From contig CAVVEC010000002.1 of the NCBI GenBank assembly GCA_963747105.1, positions 248,001-312,000 of the forward strand: a DNA stretch of 64,000 nt, given 5' to 3'. The notes beneath the pieces were generated by a model that was given only the letters and a program-made list of their open reading frames with translations, was not told the DNA's origin and searched no databases. Both the position numbers and the translations under genes were made by a program. Origin of the DNA: CAVVEC01 sp963747105. GTDB lineage: Bacteria > Acidobacteriota > Terriglobia > Terriglobales > Acidobacteriaceae. The first letter of the stretch is position 1, and each line of letters begins with the position of its first letter. This document shows positions 27,929-36,398 of this stretch, in pieces.

Positions 27929-29065
27929 ATGAAATCGATTCTGTTTCTTGTTCCACATCCGATCGACTGTTCCGACTATCGTTATCGGGCACAGCAGTTT
28001 GTCCCGTATCTGGAACGCGCAGGATATCAGTGCACTATCCGGCCTTTTTCGACAAGCGGTTTGTATTCGGCATTGCAGTCGAAAGAACAACTCGCGACCA
28101 AGGCGCTACATATGCTGTTCTGCACTATGCGTCGCGCTCTGGAAGTGTCAAGTGTGTCTCGGTTCGATCTTGTTGTTATTAACCGGGAGGTGTTTCCTTT
28201 CTTCGCGCCGCTGGTGGAAAAATTGGTTTTGCGGCTCAACCCGAGGGTTGTCTTTGGTTTTGATGATGCAATCTACGCCTGCCATCACGATGTTTCGCAG
28301 TTGAATCACGCGTGGTTGTACAAGTTCAAGTACGGCAGCGGAGTGGAAGAGGTCCTGCGCCGGAGCTCCCATGTTATTGCGGGGAACCGGATTCTCGCGG
28401 ATTACGCCCAGCGGTTTAACGCCCACGTGACCGTTGTACCCACGGTGGTTGATTGCTCGGTGTATGTTCCCAAGGGTGAACCTCAGAATGACGCGCGGCC
28501 GGTCACCGTAGGGTGGATTGGAAGCCGTTCAACCTTTCATCATCTCTTCGATATAGAACCAGCGTTGAAGAGACTGGCCGAGGCAAACCGAGCGAGAGTG
28601 TGTTTTCGTGCTTTCGGTTACGCGAACGGCCAACTGGGTCTTCCGGACTTCAGATCCTTGCCATTTCGCCTCGATGGAGAAGTCGAATACCTTGGCTCTC
28701 TGGACATAGGAATCATGCCGCTCCCCGACACAGAATGGACGCGAGGCAAATGCGCATTCAAGGCGATCCAATACATGGCTATGGGCATCCCGACAGTGGC
28801 TTCCCCGGTTGGAATTACCGGCGACGTCATCCACCACAATGTGAATGGCTTGTTGGCGACTTCGATTGATGATTGGTTTGATTCTCTTAACCGTCTGGTG
28901 AATGCTGAAGATCTGCGTCGGCGGCTCGGGTTGCAAGCTCGCCGTACAATCGAGGACTCGTACTCACTTCAGGTTTGGGGTCCTCGTTTAGTGTCGTTGT
29001 TTGATCAGCTCTGCAGCGTGCAGACGAAGCCAGACGCAGAACACGTAGCGGTCCTGAACTGCTGA
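27929..29065 (+). CDS. GT4-like glycosyltransferase
   Basis: A 378-residue protein: N-terminal domain MKSILFLVPHPIDCSDYRYR, FDLVVINREVFPFF and VVFGFDDAIYA; C-terminal domain VTVGWIGSRSTFHHLFDIEP, LGSLDIGIMPLPDTEWTRGK, CAFKAIQYMAMGIPTVASPV. The GxxGS turn and the K-C-x-x-K...QYMAMGxPVV(A/T)S region are typical of the GT-B fold and of GT4-like enzymes in polysaccharide clusters. It starts 13 bp after the corrected end of the epimerase gene. The linkage formed is unknown. Confidence 0.83.
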   Translation: MKSILFLVPHPIDCSDYRYRAQQFVPYLERAGYQCTIRPFSTSGLYSALQSKEQLATKALHMLFCTMRRALEVSSVSRFDLVVINREVFPFFAPLVEKLVLRLNPRVVFGFDDAIYACHHDVSQLNHAWLYKFKYGSGVEEVLRRSSHVIAGNRILADYAQRFNAHVTVVPTVVDCSVYVPKGEPQNDARPVTVGWIGSRSTFHHLFDIEPALKRLAEANRARVCFRAFGYANGQLGLPDFRSLPFRLDGEVEYLGSLDIGIMPLPDTEWTRGKCAFKAIQYMAMGIPTVASPVGITGDVIHHNVNGLLATSIDDWFDSLNRLVNAEDLRRRLGLQARRTIEDSYSLQVWGPRLVSLFDQLCSVQTKPDAEHVAVLNC

Positions 29066-29377
29066 GATTCTGGACATAGTAGTTTCTGCGGGGATGCTTG
29101 ACGGTTGGAGAATGCGCTTGAAGGAATCCGGCGATTCAAGCGTTAGCCACCCGACGGAACCGGGCTCGGAAAGGGTTTTCGCTGGGGTCCGGCTCTTCAG
29201 GCGCTGCTGTAATCGGCGAAACCGGGTGTGGAGCCACCGAGATGGAACCCCGGCATTTCTCAGGCTTCTTGCTTCTGATCAGCGGATCAGCGCTATTTGG
29301 CAGCAGCGGACAGCAGCCACGGCGGCCATGATTGAAGTCGGCGTGAACTAGCTCTTGAGATCAACACCGTTACGACT
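29066..29377. other. Intergenic, nothing recognised
   Basis: About 310 bases between the GT4-like gene and the next epimerase. An 85-codon frame (29094-29351) has no ribosome site and no recognisable motif, and is not called. No terminator or repeat was seen. Confidence 0.4.
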
Positions 29378-30493
29378 ATGCGAATACTGATTACTGGTGG
29401 TGCAGGATTCATAGGCTCCCATATCGCAGACCGGTTCTTGCGGGAGGGTTGGTCGGTCCGGGTTATGGACTCTCTCCAACCGCGAGTTCACCCAGAAGGA
29501 ATGCCGAAGTACATCCCGAAAGAGGTCGAGTTTTTCCAGGGCGATGTCACCAGGAGAGAAGACTGGGAGCGGTCGCTCGAAGATGTGGATATCGTTTCGC
29601 ATCAAGCTGCCTACCAAGACTATGTGCCGGATTACAGTGAATTTATTGCGACGAACGTAGTCAGCACGGCGCTGCTTTTCGAAGTCATTGCAGCCCGAAG
29701 GCTACAGGTGCAGCGCGTGGTCATTGCGTCGTCTCAGGCAGTTTACGGAGAGGGACAGTACTTATGCCCACAGCATAAGCGCACTTTGGCAGTTCCACGG
29801 CGGCGGAAGGATCTGGAGAATCGGCTATGGGAAGTCACTTGTCCCGAGTGCGGGATGCCCACCACACCTCTGTTACTGGACGAAGCTTATCCCAATCCGT
29901 TGAGCCCGTACGGTACTTCGAAGTACGCCCAGGAGATGACGGGTTTGAAACTGGCGAGTCTGCTCGGTATTCCATGTGTGGCAATGCGTTATTCCATAAC
30001 TCAAGGTCCGCGGCAGTCGCTGTTTAACCAGTATTCCGGGATCGCGCGAATTTTCACCGTGCGGTTGCTGGCCAACAAGGCACCGATTGCGTTCGAAGAT
30101 GGGCTCCTGCAGCGCGACTATGTGCACGTGGCGGATGTGGTTGAGGCCAACTGGTTGGTGACCCACGACGATCGTGCCATCGGCCAAGCTTTTAACGTAG
30201 GTAGCGGGAAGCCAACCACGGTTTTGGAGTATGCACAGAAACTAGCTATCAAGTTAAGAAAGTCGATCGAGCCAGAGATTCCCGGAATGTACCGGTTGGG
30301 GGACGCTCGGCATTCGGTGTCGTCAATAGAAAAGCTCAAATGCCTTGGATGGCGGCCGCAGCGGGATCTCGACGGTATCCTGGAAGACTTCCTCGGATGG
30401 GTTGACAGTCTAGGGAACATTGGAAGGTACTTCTCCGATGCGCACCAGAAACTGATCGCCATGCAGGTGCTGAGGGCGTGTCATGCCGACTGA
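29378..30493 (+). CDS. Extended SDR with CxxC insert, probable dTDP-L-rhamnose 4-epimerase-like enzyme
   Basis: A 371-residue SDR: ITGGAGFIGSHIADRFL (NAD site), RVVIASSQAVYGEG (Ser) and NPLSPYGTSKYAQE (YxxxK). Between the Ser and Tyr motifs is an insertion of about 40 residues with LCPQHKR and CPECG, which looks like a small Cys/His metal site. This insert is known from dTDP-L-rhamnose 4-epimerase-type proteins and related enzymes, so a product such as 6-deoxy-L-talose is possible. The window also encodes rfbC and rfbD, which supply dTDP-rhamnose. The stop overlaps the next gene start by 11 bp. Confidence 0.8.
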   Translation: MRILITGGAGFIGSHIADRFLREGWSVRVMDSLQPRVHPEGMPKYIPKEVEFFQGDVTRREDWERSLEDVDIVSHQAAYQDYVPDYSEFIATNVVSTALLFEVIAARRLQVQRVVIASSQAVYGEGQYLCPQHKRTLAVPRRRKDLENRLWEVTCPECGMPTTPLLLDEAYPNPLSPYGTSKYAQEMTGLKLASLLGIPCVAMRYSITQGPRQSLFNQYSGIARIFTVRLLANKAPIAFEDGLLQRDYVHVADVVEANWLVTHDDRAIGQAFNVGSGKPTTVLEYAQKLAIKLRKSIEPEIPGMYRLGDARHSVSSIEKLKCLGWRPQRDLDGILEDFLGWVDSLGNIGRYFSDAHQKLIAMQVLRACHAD

Positions 30494-31181
30494 TTTGGGC
30501 GAAGCGCGTTTCACCGGCGCTAGGGAATCGGGGGCTCCGATTTCAACTCATGTCCCTGCCGACAGGGCCTACGACCATAGGTTCAAGCGACCGATAGATC
30601 TGGTGTTCACTCTGCTGACTCTGCCGTTTTTTCTTCCGGTTGCTTTGCTGATCGCGCTTCTAATTAAGCTGGACTCACCCGGACCCGTGTTGGTGAAACT
30701 CAAACGACTGGGCAAGAACCGCTCAAGCTTCTATAAGTACAAGTTCCGCACTATGGTTCCAGATGCGGAGAAGGTTCTGCAGGAACTGCTTGGTTCGAAT
30801 CAAGAAATTCGTGAAGAGTACCAAAACACATACAAGATCAGGAACGATCCGCGAATCACTCGTTTCGGGCGCTTATTACGCCGGACCAGCCTCGACGAGC
30901 TTCCCCAAATTCTTAATGTGATACGGGGCGAGATGAGTTGGGTTGGCCCACGTGACATTTTAGATCGTGAACTCGAAATGTATGGCGAGTTTGCGGATCA
31001 ATTTGTCACGGTGAAGCCAGGTGTCACGGGTTTATGGCAAGTCAGCGGGCGCTCCAAGTTGCCCTATTCGGAGCGTGTGCGTCTGGACCTCTATTACATT
31101 GAACACGCTTCGCTTTTCTTGGATCTCCAGATTCTTTCTAGGACTGTCCCGGTTGTGCTTTTCGGCGACGGCGCCGTCTAG
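30483..31181 (+). CDS. Polyprenyl-phosphate sugar-1-phosphate transferase (monotopic PGT, catalytic motif intact)
   Basis: A 232-residue protein of the short PglC/ExoY-like type: one membrane segment (PIDLVFTLLTLPFFLPVALL) and then the catalytic domain with YKYKFRTMVPDAE, RRTSLDELPQILNVIRGEMS, WVGPRD and KPGVTGLWQVSGRS. The Asp-Glu pair of SLDELPQ, which forms the phospho-sugar enzyme intermediate in this family, is present. It should transfer a sugar-1-phosphate from a UDP-sugar to undecaprenyl phosphate and so start repeat-unit synthesis. It overlaps the SDR gene upstream by 11 bp and lies 41 bp before galE, which may supply the UDP-sugar. Confidence 0.9.
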   Translation: MPTDLGEARFTGARESGAPISTHVPADRAYDHRFKRPIDLVFTLLTLPFFLPVALLIALLIKLDSPGPVLVKLKRLGKNRSSFYKYKFRTMVPDAEKVLQELLGSNQEIREEYQNTYKIRNDPRITRFGRLLRRTSLDELPQILNVIRGEMSWVGPRDILDRELEMYGEFADQFVTVKPGVTGLWQVSGRSKLPYSERVRLDLYYIEHASLFLDLQILSRTVPVVLFGDGAV

Positions 31182-31222
31182 TTAGTGGCCAATGCTGAGT
31201 TGGCGCTGGTTTTGAGTCTTTT

Positions 31223-32239
31223 ATGAATGTGCTTGTTACGGGTGGAGCTGGCTACATCGGCAGCATTTGCACCGAACACTTGCTTGAAGAAGGCCACACG
31301 GTAGTTGTCGTGGATAACCTGTCGACCGGGCATCGGGAAGCGGTGTCTTCCAACGCGTTATTCGAGGAAGGCGATTTCGGCGACACCGTACTCATCCGTG
31401 ATCTTGTGAACCAACACAGGATAGAGGCGGTGATGCACTTCGCGGGCGAAACTCTAGTCGGGAAATCGATGACGGACCCGCAGGCTTACTTCCGCACCAA
31501 CGTCAGGAAAGGGATCGATTTTCTCGACACAGTTTTGGCAAACGGCGTTCGCAAGTTGATCTTCTCTTCCACCGCGGCGGTTTACGGCGAGCCCATTTCG
31601 TTTCCGATCAGCGAGGATCATCCTACGCGGCCTATTAACGCCTATGGCGAATCGAAGTTGATGTTTGAGCGGATACTGGAATGGTATCGCCGGGCTTATG
31701 GGCTTATGTATGCCGCGCCGCGTTACTTCAATGCCGCGGGGGCCACTCAGGACTATGGGGAGTTTCATAATCCTGAAACACACCTTATTCCTTTGCTTCT
31801 GTGGTCGCTCCTAGATCCGAGCTACAAATTCATTATTCACGGGGACGACTATCCCACGCCGGACGGTACCTGTGTCCGGGATTATGTTCACGTCCTGGAT
31901 ATAGCGCGGGCCCATGTTTTGGCATTGAATGCACTGAAAGAGGGGAGCTTCTACGGCGCGTTCAACATTGGTTCAAGCACAGGGTATTCGGTTCGTGATG
32001 TCCTGCGAGCCGTGGAAAAGGTTAGTGGGAAAAACCTGACCTTTCGAGTGGGCCCGAGACGACAGGGCGACCCCGCCGTACTGGTGGCCAGCCAAGAGCG
32101 CTTGTGTCGCGAGCTAAGATGGCAACCTCGCTACTCCAGCCTTGAAAGCATCGTCCGAAGTGCTTGGGAGTGGCGATGTCGATATCCCGAGGGCTATGGC
32201 AACCGCAAGGAGAGGCCTGAAATCGCCACAGAGGCATGA
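31223..32239 (+). CDS. galE: UDP-glucose 4-epimerase
   Basis: A 338-residue protein with VLVTGGAGYIGSICTEHLLE (NAD site), VVVDNLSTGHREAV, VMHFAGETLVGKSM, LIFSSTAAVYGEP (Ser) and NAYGESKLMFERIL (YxxxK). APRYFNAAGA, HLIPLLLW, GDDYPTPDGTCVRDYVHVLD and the C-terminal ALVAS-like stretch (PAVLVASQERLCREL) follow the GalE pattern closely, and the length is normal. It interconverts UDP-Glc and UDP-Gal (or GlcNAc forms) for the glycosyltransferases. It lies 41 bp after the initiating sugar transferase. The GHAAxxxG-type motif is changed to MHFAGETLVG, as in some homologues. Confidence 0.9.
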   Translation: MNVLVTGGAGYIGSICTEHLLEEGHTVVVVDNLSTGHREAVSSNALFEEGDFGDTVLIRDLVNQHRIEAVMHFAGETLVGKSMTDPQAYFRTNVRKGIDFLDTVLANGVRKLIFSSTAAVYGEPISFPISEDHPTRPINAYGESKLMFERILEWYRRAYGLMYAAPRYFNAAGATQDYGEFHNPETHLIPLLLWSLLDPSYKFIIHGDDYPTPDGTCVRDYVHVLDIARAHVLALNALKEGSFYGAFNIGSSTGYSVRDVLRAVEKVSGKNLTFRVGPRRQGDPAVLVASQERLCRELRWQPRYSSLESIVRSAWEWRCRYPEGYGNRKERPEIATEA

Positions 32240-32336
32240 CTGTCACGATGCATCGAGTGGTGGGCTTTGGATTCGTCGAGTTTTCTTACCTTAGAGCGAC
32301 CACTGTATTCCCTTGCTTCCAAGAGAAGGAATAGAC

Positions 32337-32930
32337 ATGAACGGTATGGCTGAAATCCGATCCTACCTTGGACTCCTGTCCAGCACTGTCGAGAAGCTGC
32401 CCCTCGACAGTATTGAAATGATTGCGAAGGTTCTGCTTCGGGCTTATGAAACGGAGCACACCATCTATCTTTTCGGCAATGGTGGCAGCGCGGCTCTGGC
32501 CTCGCACTTTGCTTGCGACCTTGGGAAGGGAACGGTTAATGGTTCTGGAAAGCGCTTTAGGGTTGTCGCATTAACCGACAATCTGCCGCTCATTACTGCA
32601 TGGGCCAACGATTCCCACTATGAGAATATTTTTGCGGAGCAGTTGGCTAACTTGGTTCGCTCCCACGACGTGGCATTTGCGATCAGCGGCAGTGGAAACT
32701 CGGGAAACGTGCTGCGTGCGTTGGAGGTAGCCCGTGAGGCCGGCGCCATTACCGTTGGACTCACAGGTTTCCAGGGGGGCAAGATGAGGGAACTCTGCGA
32801 TACGTGTATGATTGTTCCATCCAACAACATGCAAGTCATCGAGGACCTGCACCTTAGTGTCGCACATGCAGTGTTCACCGCAATCAAACGGAGAATTTCC
32901 CAGCGTGCTCAGGCTGTTCTCGCAGGCTGA
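32337..32930 (+). CDS. gmhA: SIS-domain sedoheptulose-7-phosphate isomerase-like protein
   Basis: About 197 residues from the ATG at 32337 (AAGGAA site 8 bases upstream). The SIS fold shows as TIYLFGNGGSAALASHFACD, VAFAISGSGNSGNVLRALEV, AITVGLTGFQGGKM and QVIEDLHLSVAHAVFTAIKR, the GmhA pattern with FGNGGSA, SxSGNSxN and the ED-x-HxxxxHxxF ending. GmhA makes D-glycero-D-manno-heptose-7-phosphate. Downstream within 4 kb are an HddA-like kinase, an HddC-like nucleotidyltransferase and a HAD phosphatase, which together would give GDP-D-glycero-D-manno-heptose. Confidence 0.82.
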   Translation: MNGMAEIRSYLGLLSSTVEKLPLDSIEMIAKVLLRAYETEHTIYLFGNGGSAALASHFACDLGKGTVNGSGKRFRVVALTDNLPLITAWANDSHYENIFAEQLANLVRSHDVAFAISGSGNSGNVLRALEVAREAGAITVGLTGFQGGKMRELCDTCMIVPSNNMQVIEDLHLSVAHAVFTAIKRRISQRAQAVLAG

Positions 32931-33130
32931 CCCGATGCAGCGAAGTAAGGATGGACCAGTATGAAAACGCGTAGTGTCACGAAGGCGTTCCACAACGATA
33001 CACGGCGAGCGAAGCGGAAGAATGGGAGTTGCCCTCCCGTGGCAGCGAACTGTAAGAGACATCTTTTCGGGAGCCAATTTATCGCTTGGCGGTTCACCAA
33101 GACTAGGTCCACGCGGCTCTTGGAGAGTTA

Positions 33131-34591
33131 ATGAAGGTCAAGAGAAGAAGGTTAGCACACTACATATTGGCTTCGGACGTGCTCTGGATCCCCGTAGCTT
33201 TAGCCCTGGCATACGCTTTGCGCTATGGTCTGGTTTGGAATGGCCCGAGTTCGCTCCTCAGTTTCTTGCCGGTTGCCTTCGTGGCTCTGTTGGCTTGGTT
33301 GTTCCTGTCCTTCTGGATGAAGCTAGACTGCTTTGGAGGCGGTTGGCGTTTTCCGGCCGTAGTGTCGCAGGTGTTTCTGGCTCTGGGTTGTTTGATGGGC
33401 CTGTTGCTGGCCACGAGCTATCTAGCCCGAGAGTCCGTATCTCGATTGGCGTTGATCTATTTCGGAATTCTTCTGTTTGTTGGTTTTATCGGCATTCGTT
33501 ACGCTGCCCGCCTCTTGCTGCGCGCCCGTTATCTTGCTGGGCAGGTTCGGAAGGTCGTGATCGTGGGAACAGGAAGAGTCGCCCGCGAGTTGGCCATCAA
33601 GATCGAACATCACCCTGAGATGCTCTGTAAAGTAGTCGGTTATCTCTTTCCAGAAGACGACGGTGTTGATCTTCGCCTTGCGCCCGAGCCTGCAAATCCT
33701 GCGTCCACGGTTTCGACCTTGGACGTGGTAGAACTGCTTCGGGCTCAAGAGATCGACGAACTGGTGCTGGCGCTGTCCAAACCGGTTTGGCCTGAAGTTC
33801 TAAATCTGGCAGGGCGATGTCGTGAATGTGGAATCAATATCAGCTTAGTGCCCCAGCCCTACGAGTTGTATCTTTCCAAGCCGGACTTGCTGGATCTCGA
33901 CGGACTTCCCGTGCTGCAACTGCAAGAGCCCTCGGCCTCTTCTGCTCTGCGAGATTGGTGGAAACGGACTGCGGACGTCGTTCTTGTCTTGGTCTTGTCG
34001 GTAGTAGCTATCCCAATCCTGCTACCCGCCGTTATCTGGCTCCGTTTAAGAAAGGGTCAAGCATTTCGATGGGAAACCCGTTGTGGCCGGCACGGCAAGC
34101 CGTTCTCGATGTTGCGCCTTAACATTGATCGTTTCGTTACCGAGGCACCAGCTTTTGAGCGTGTACTGGAGAAACTGAGTGTGACCGAAATACCGCAACT
34201 GTGGAACGTGCTGCGTGGAGAAATGACGGCGGTGGGGCCGCGTCCCGAAGCACCGGAGCGGGTAAAGTGTTACTCCGAATGGCAGCGGCAGCGACTAAGC
34301 GTCAGGCCCGGCATGACGGGGCTTGCCCAAGTCCATGGCCTGCGCGAACACCATTCTTCGGAAGAGAAAACTCGGTTCGACCTGCAGTATCTCTTAAATC
34401 CGTCGCCTTTAACGGACATTTCACTTCTGCTCCAAACTTTCTGGACTCTCGCCATCAGGCTAGTCCGCTACTCTCAACTGGTCAACCCAGTGTCGACTAC
34501 TACGGACCAAACCGCGTATAACGAGTTTACACCACATTTCGTACAGGAGAGGCTGCAGAGTGCTCATCGTTCGCAGTCCGGTTCGGATTAG
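33131..34591 (+). CDS. WbaP/WcaJ-like polyprenyl glycosylphosphotransferase with degenerate catalytic motif
   Basis: A 486-residue protein with the long PGT layout: about four membrane helices (residues 5-125), a Rossmann-like CoA_binding_3 region (VRKVVIVGTGRVARELAIKI), a fifth helix (VVLVLVLSVVAIPILLPAVI) and a C-terminal transferase domain. In that domain IPQLWNVLRGEMTAVGPRPE and VRPGMTGLAQVHG are normal. However, the Asp of the essential Asp-Glu pair is replaced (SVTEIPQ instead of SLDELPQ), and the KFRSM-type motif reads MLRLNID. It may be inactive, regulatory or altered in substrate. It lies between gmhA and hddA, and its stop overlaps hddA. Confidence 0.85.
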   Translation: MKVKRRRLAHYILASDVLWIPVALALAYALRYGLVWNGPSSLLSFLPVAFVALLAWLFLSFWMKLDCFGGGWRFPAVVSQVFLALGCLMGLLLATSYLARESVSRLALIYFGILLFVGFIGIRYAARLLLRARYLAGQVRKVVIVGTGRVARELAIKIEHHPEMLCKVVGYLFPEDDGVDLRLAPEPANPASTVSTLDVVELLRAQEIDELVLALSKPVWPEVLNLAGRCRECGINISLVPQPYELYLSKPDLLDLDGLPVLQLQEPSASSALRDWWKRTADVVLVLVLSVVAIPILLPAVIWLRLRKGQAFRWETRCGRHGKPFSMLRLNIDRFVTEAPAFERVLEKLSVTEIPQLWNVLRGEMTAVGPRPEAPERVKCYSEWQRQRLSVRPGMTGLAQVHGLREHHSSEEKTRFDLQYLLNPSPLTDISLLLQTFWTLAIRLVRYSQLVNPVSTTTDQTAYNEFTPHFVQERLQSAHRSQSGSD

Positions 34592-35636
34592 CTTCGCGGG
34601 AGGAGGCACAGACCTTCCGGCTTATTACCAGCAGTTCGGCGGCGCGGTGCTCAGCGTGGCCATCAACAAGTACTTCTACACGATCCTGGGCAAGCGTACG
34701 GACGGGCACGTCCAGGTTATCTCTTCCGACCTCCGCGTTTTTGAAAACTGGCACGACATTGCCGCCACGAATGTCGCCGGCAGCGGAATCGAAATCCCAC
34801 TCGCGGTTTTGAAGGATCTGGCGTGCGACATCTCAGTGGATCTCTTTCTCGCGTCCGAGATTCCGCCTGGCACGGGGTTAGGTTCGTCGGCGAGTGTCTG
34901 TGTCAACATCCTGAAGACGCTGACATCTTATCTGCGCAGACCTCTCTCCAAGTATGAGCTTGCAGAGCGCGCCTTTCACATCGCCCGGCACAACCTGGGA
35001 CACCATGTAGGCAAGCAGGATGAATATGCCGCTGCCTTTGGAGGCCTGAACTTCATTACGTTTAGTCGTGACGGTACAACCCAAGTAGAACAGCTGGACC
35101 TCGATGCCGAGGTCATGCGCCAACTGCAGGCCAACCTTATGCTGTTCTTCACGGGTTCGGCGCACCACTCCTGGACTATCTTGGAAGAGCAGGAGAAATC
35201 GGCCAGCGCACACAAAGGCACTACCGTTGATGCTTTGCATGAAGTGCGTCAGCTAGCCGAGCGCATGCGAGAGACGTTGATGAAAAGCGACCTGGGAACA
35301 TTTGGCACATTGCTGGACGAGGCTTGGCAGGCAAAGAAGCGTGTCTCCAACAGAATCTCGAGTCCGCGGATTGACCAGCTGTATCAAGCAGCTCGCCGAC
35401 AAGGCGCCTCGGGCGGCAAGATCACCGGCGCAGGCGGCGGTGGTTTTCTCTTGCTCTATTGCGAGGAGACTTATCAGGAAGCAGTGCGTAGGGCCATGAT
35501 CGCCGAGGGCGTCCAACAGATGGCTTTTGCTTTCGACTGGCAAGGCGCCCAGGTGGTTGTCAACGATCCTTTCATCGACGGTGATGAACGTGCGGGTTCG
35601 CGTTGGACGTTTGTTCCCACTTCCTTCTCTGCGTGA
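34560..35636 (+). CDS. hddA: GHMP-family heptose-7-phosphate kinase
   Basis: A 358-residue protein starting with GTG at 34560, overlapping the upstream gene by 32 bp. GHMP motifs: VRSPVRISFAGGGTDLPAYY (motif 1, with the GGGTD of HddA-type kinases), PPGTGLGSSASVCVNILKTL (motif 2, P-loop-like LGSSA) and GGKITGAGGGGFLLLYCEE (motif 3). With the SIS isomerase before it and the nucleotidyltransferase after it, this is best read as D-glycero-alpha-D-manno-heptose-7-phosphate kinase, making the 1,7-bisphosphate. Confidence 0.86.
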   Translation: MLIVRSPVRISFAGGGTDLPAYYQQFGGAVLSVAINKYFYTILGKRTDGHVQVISSDLRVFENWHDIAATNVAGSGIEIPLAVLKDLACDISVDLFLASEIPPGTGLGSSASVCVNILKTLTSYLRRPLSKYELAERAFHIARHNLGHHVGKQDEYAAAFGGLNFITFSRDGTTQVEQLDLDAEVMRQLQANLMLFFTGSAHHSWTILEEQEKSASAHKGTTVDALHEVRQLAERMRETLMKSDLGTFGTLLDEAWQAKKRVSNRISSPRIDQLYQAARRQGASGGKITGAGGGGFLLLYCEETYQEAVRRAMIAEGVQQMAFAFDWQGAQVVVNDPFIDGDERAGSRWTFVPTSFSA

Positions 35637-35683
35637 GCGCTACTTCTTGATCTTTAGCTTCACAAAGAGAACTCGAGGAACTT

Positions 35684-36382
35684 GTGAAGGCTTTCTTGCT
35701 CGCAGCGGGTCACGGCACGCGTCTTCGGCCGCTCACCGACAAAATTCCCAAGTGTCTGGTCTCAATTCAGGGCGTGCCGATGCTTGAGATTTGGCTGGAA
35801 GTGTGTCGCCGCGCCGGCATTGACGAAGTTCTCATCAATGTGCACGCCCATGTAGATGTAGTGCGCAAAGCGCTCAGCCAGCATAAGAACGGGCTTAAGG
35901 TGCACGTATCCGAAGAGCCGATACTTCTAGGTTCTGCAGGAACACTCCTCGTCAATCGCGACTGGGTGAGTTCGGAACCATACTTCTGGGTGCTTTATGC
36001 TGACGTTCTCACAAATGCAAATCTGACCCCCATGGTCCATCTCCACAAGAGCCGCTGGCCAGCAGCCACCATTGGTCTCTACAAGGTAAAAGACCCTTCG
36101 CGCTGCGGCATCGTATCCTTCGACAACCAGTTCGTAGTTCGGGAATTCATAGAAAAGCCAGCACATCCGAAGAGCAGCTGGGCGTTTTCGGGTTTGATGA
36201 TTGCCACCCCCGAGTTGCTCGACGCCGTACCGCAGAAGCCGCTCGTTGACTTGGGTTTCGACGTCCTTCCACGTCTGGCGGGCCGCATGTTGGCGTACCC
36301 GATCGAAGAGTACCTGCTCGACATCGGCACGGTTGAAAATTATGAGAGGGCACAGGCCAGTTGGCCCGGTCTCTCCAGTTAA
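35684..36382 (+). CDS. hddC: Sugar-1-phosphate nucleotidyltransferase, HddC-like
   Basis: A 232-residue protein from a GTG start. MKAFLLAAGHGTRLRPLTDK then IPKCLVSIQGVPMLE is the GxGTRLxPLT...PK signature. EEPILLGSAGTLLVNRDW and FWVLYADVLTNANL supply the nucleotide- and metal-binding residues (YADV in place of the usual NGD). REFIEKPAHPKSSWAFSGLM and LLDIGTVENYERA complete the family pattern. In context it would load D-glycero-D-manno-heptose-1-phosphate onto GTP to give GDP-heptose. Mannose-1-phosphate guanylyltransferase is the main alternative. It is 47 bp after hddA. Confidence 0.8.
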   Translation: MKAFLLAAGHGTRLRPLTDKIPKCLVSIQGVPMLEIWLEVCRRAGIDEVLINVHAHVDVVRKALSQHKNGLKVHVSEEPILLGSAGTLLVNRDWVSSEPYFWVLYADVLTNANLTPMVHLHKSRWPAATIGLYKVKDPSRCGIVSFDNQFVVREFIEKPAHPKSSWAFSGLMIATPELLDAVPQKPLVDLGFDVLPRLAGRMLAYPIEEYLLDIGTVENYERAQASWPGLSS

Positions 36383-36398
36383 GCGCACAGGCGGATTC

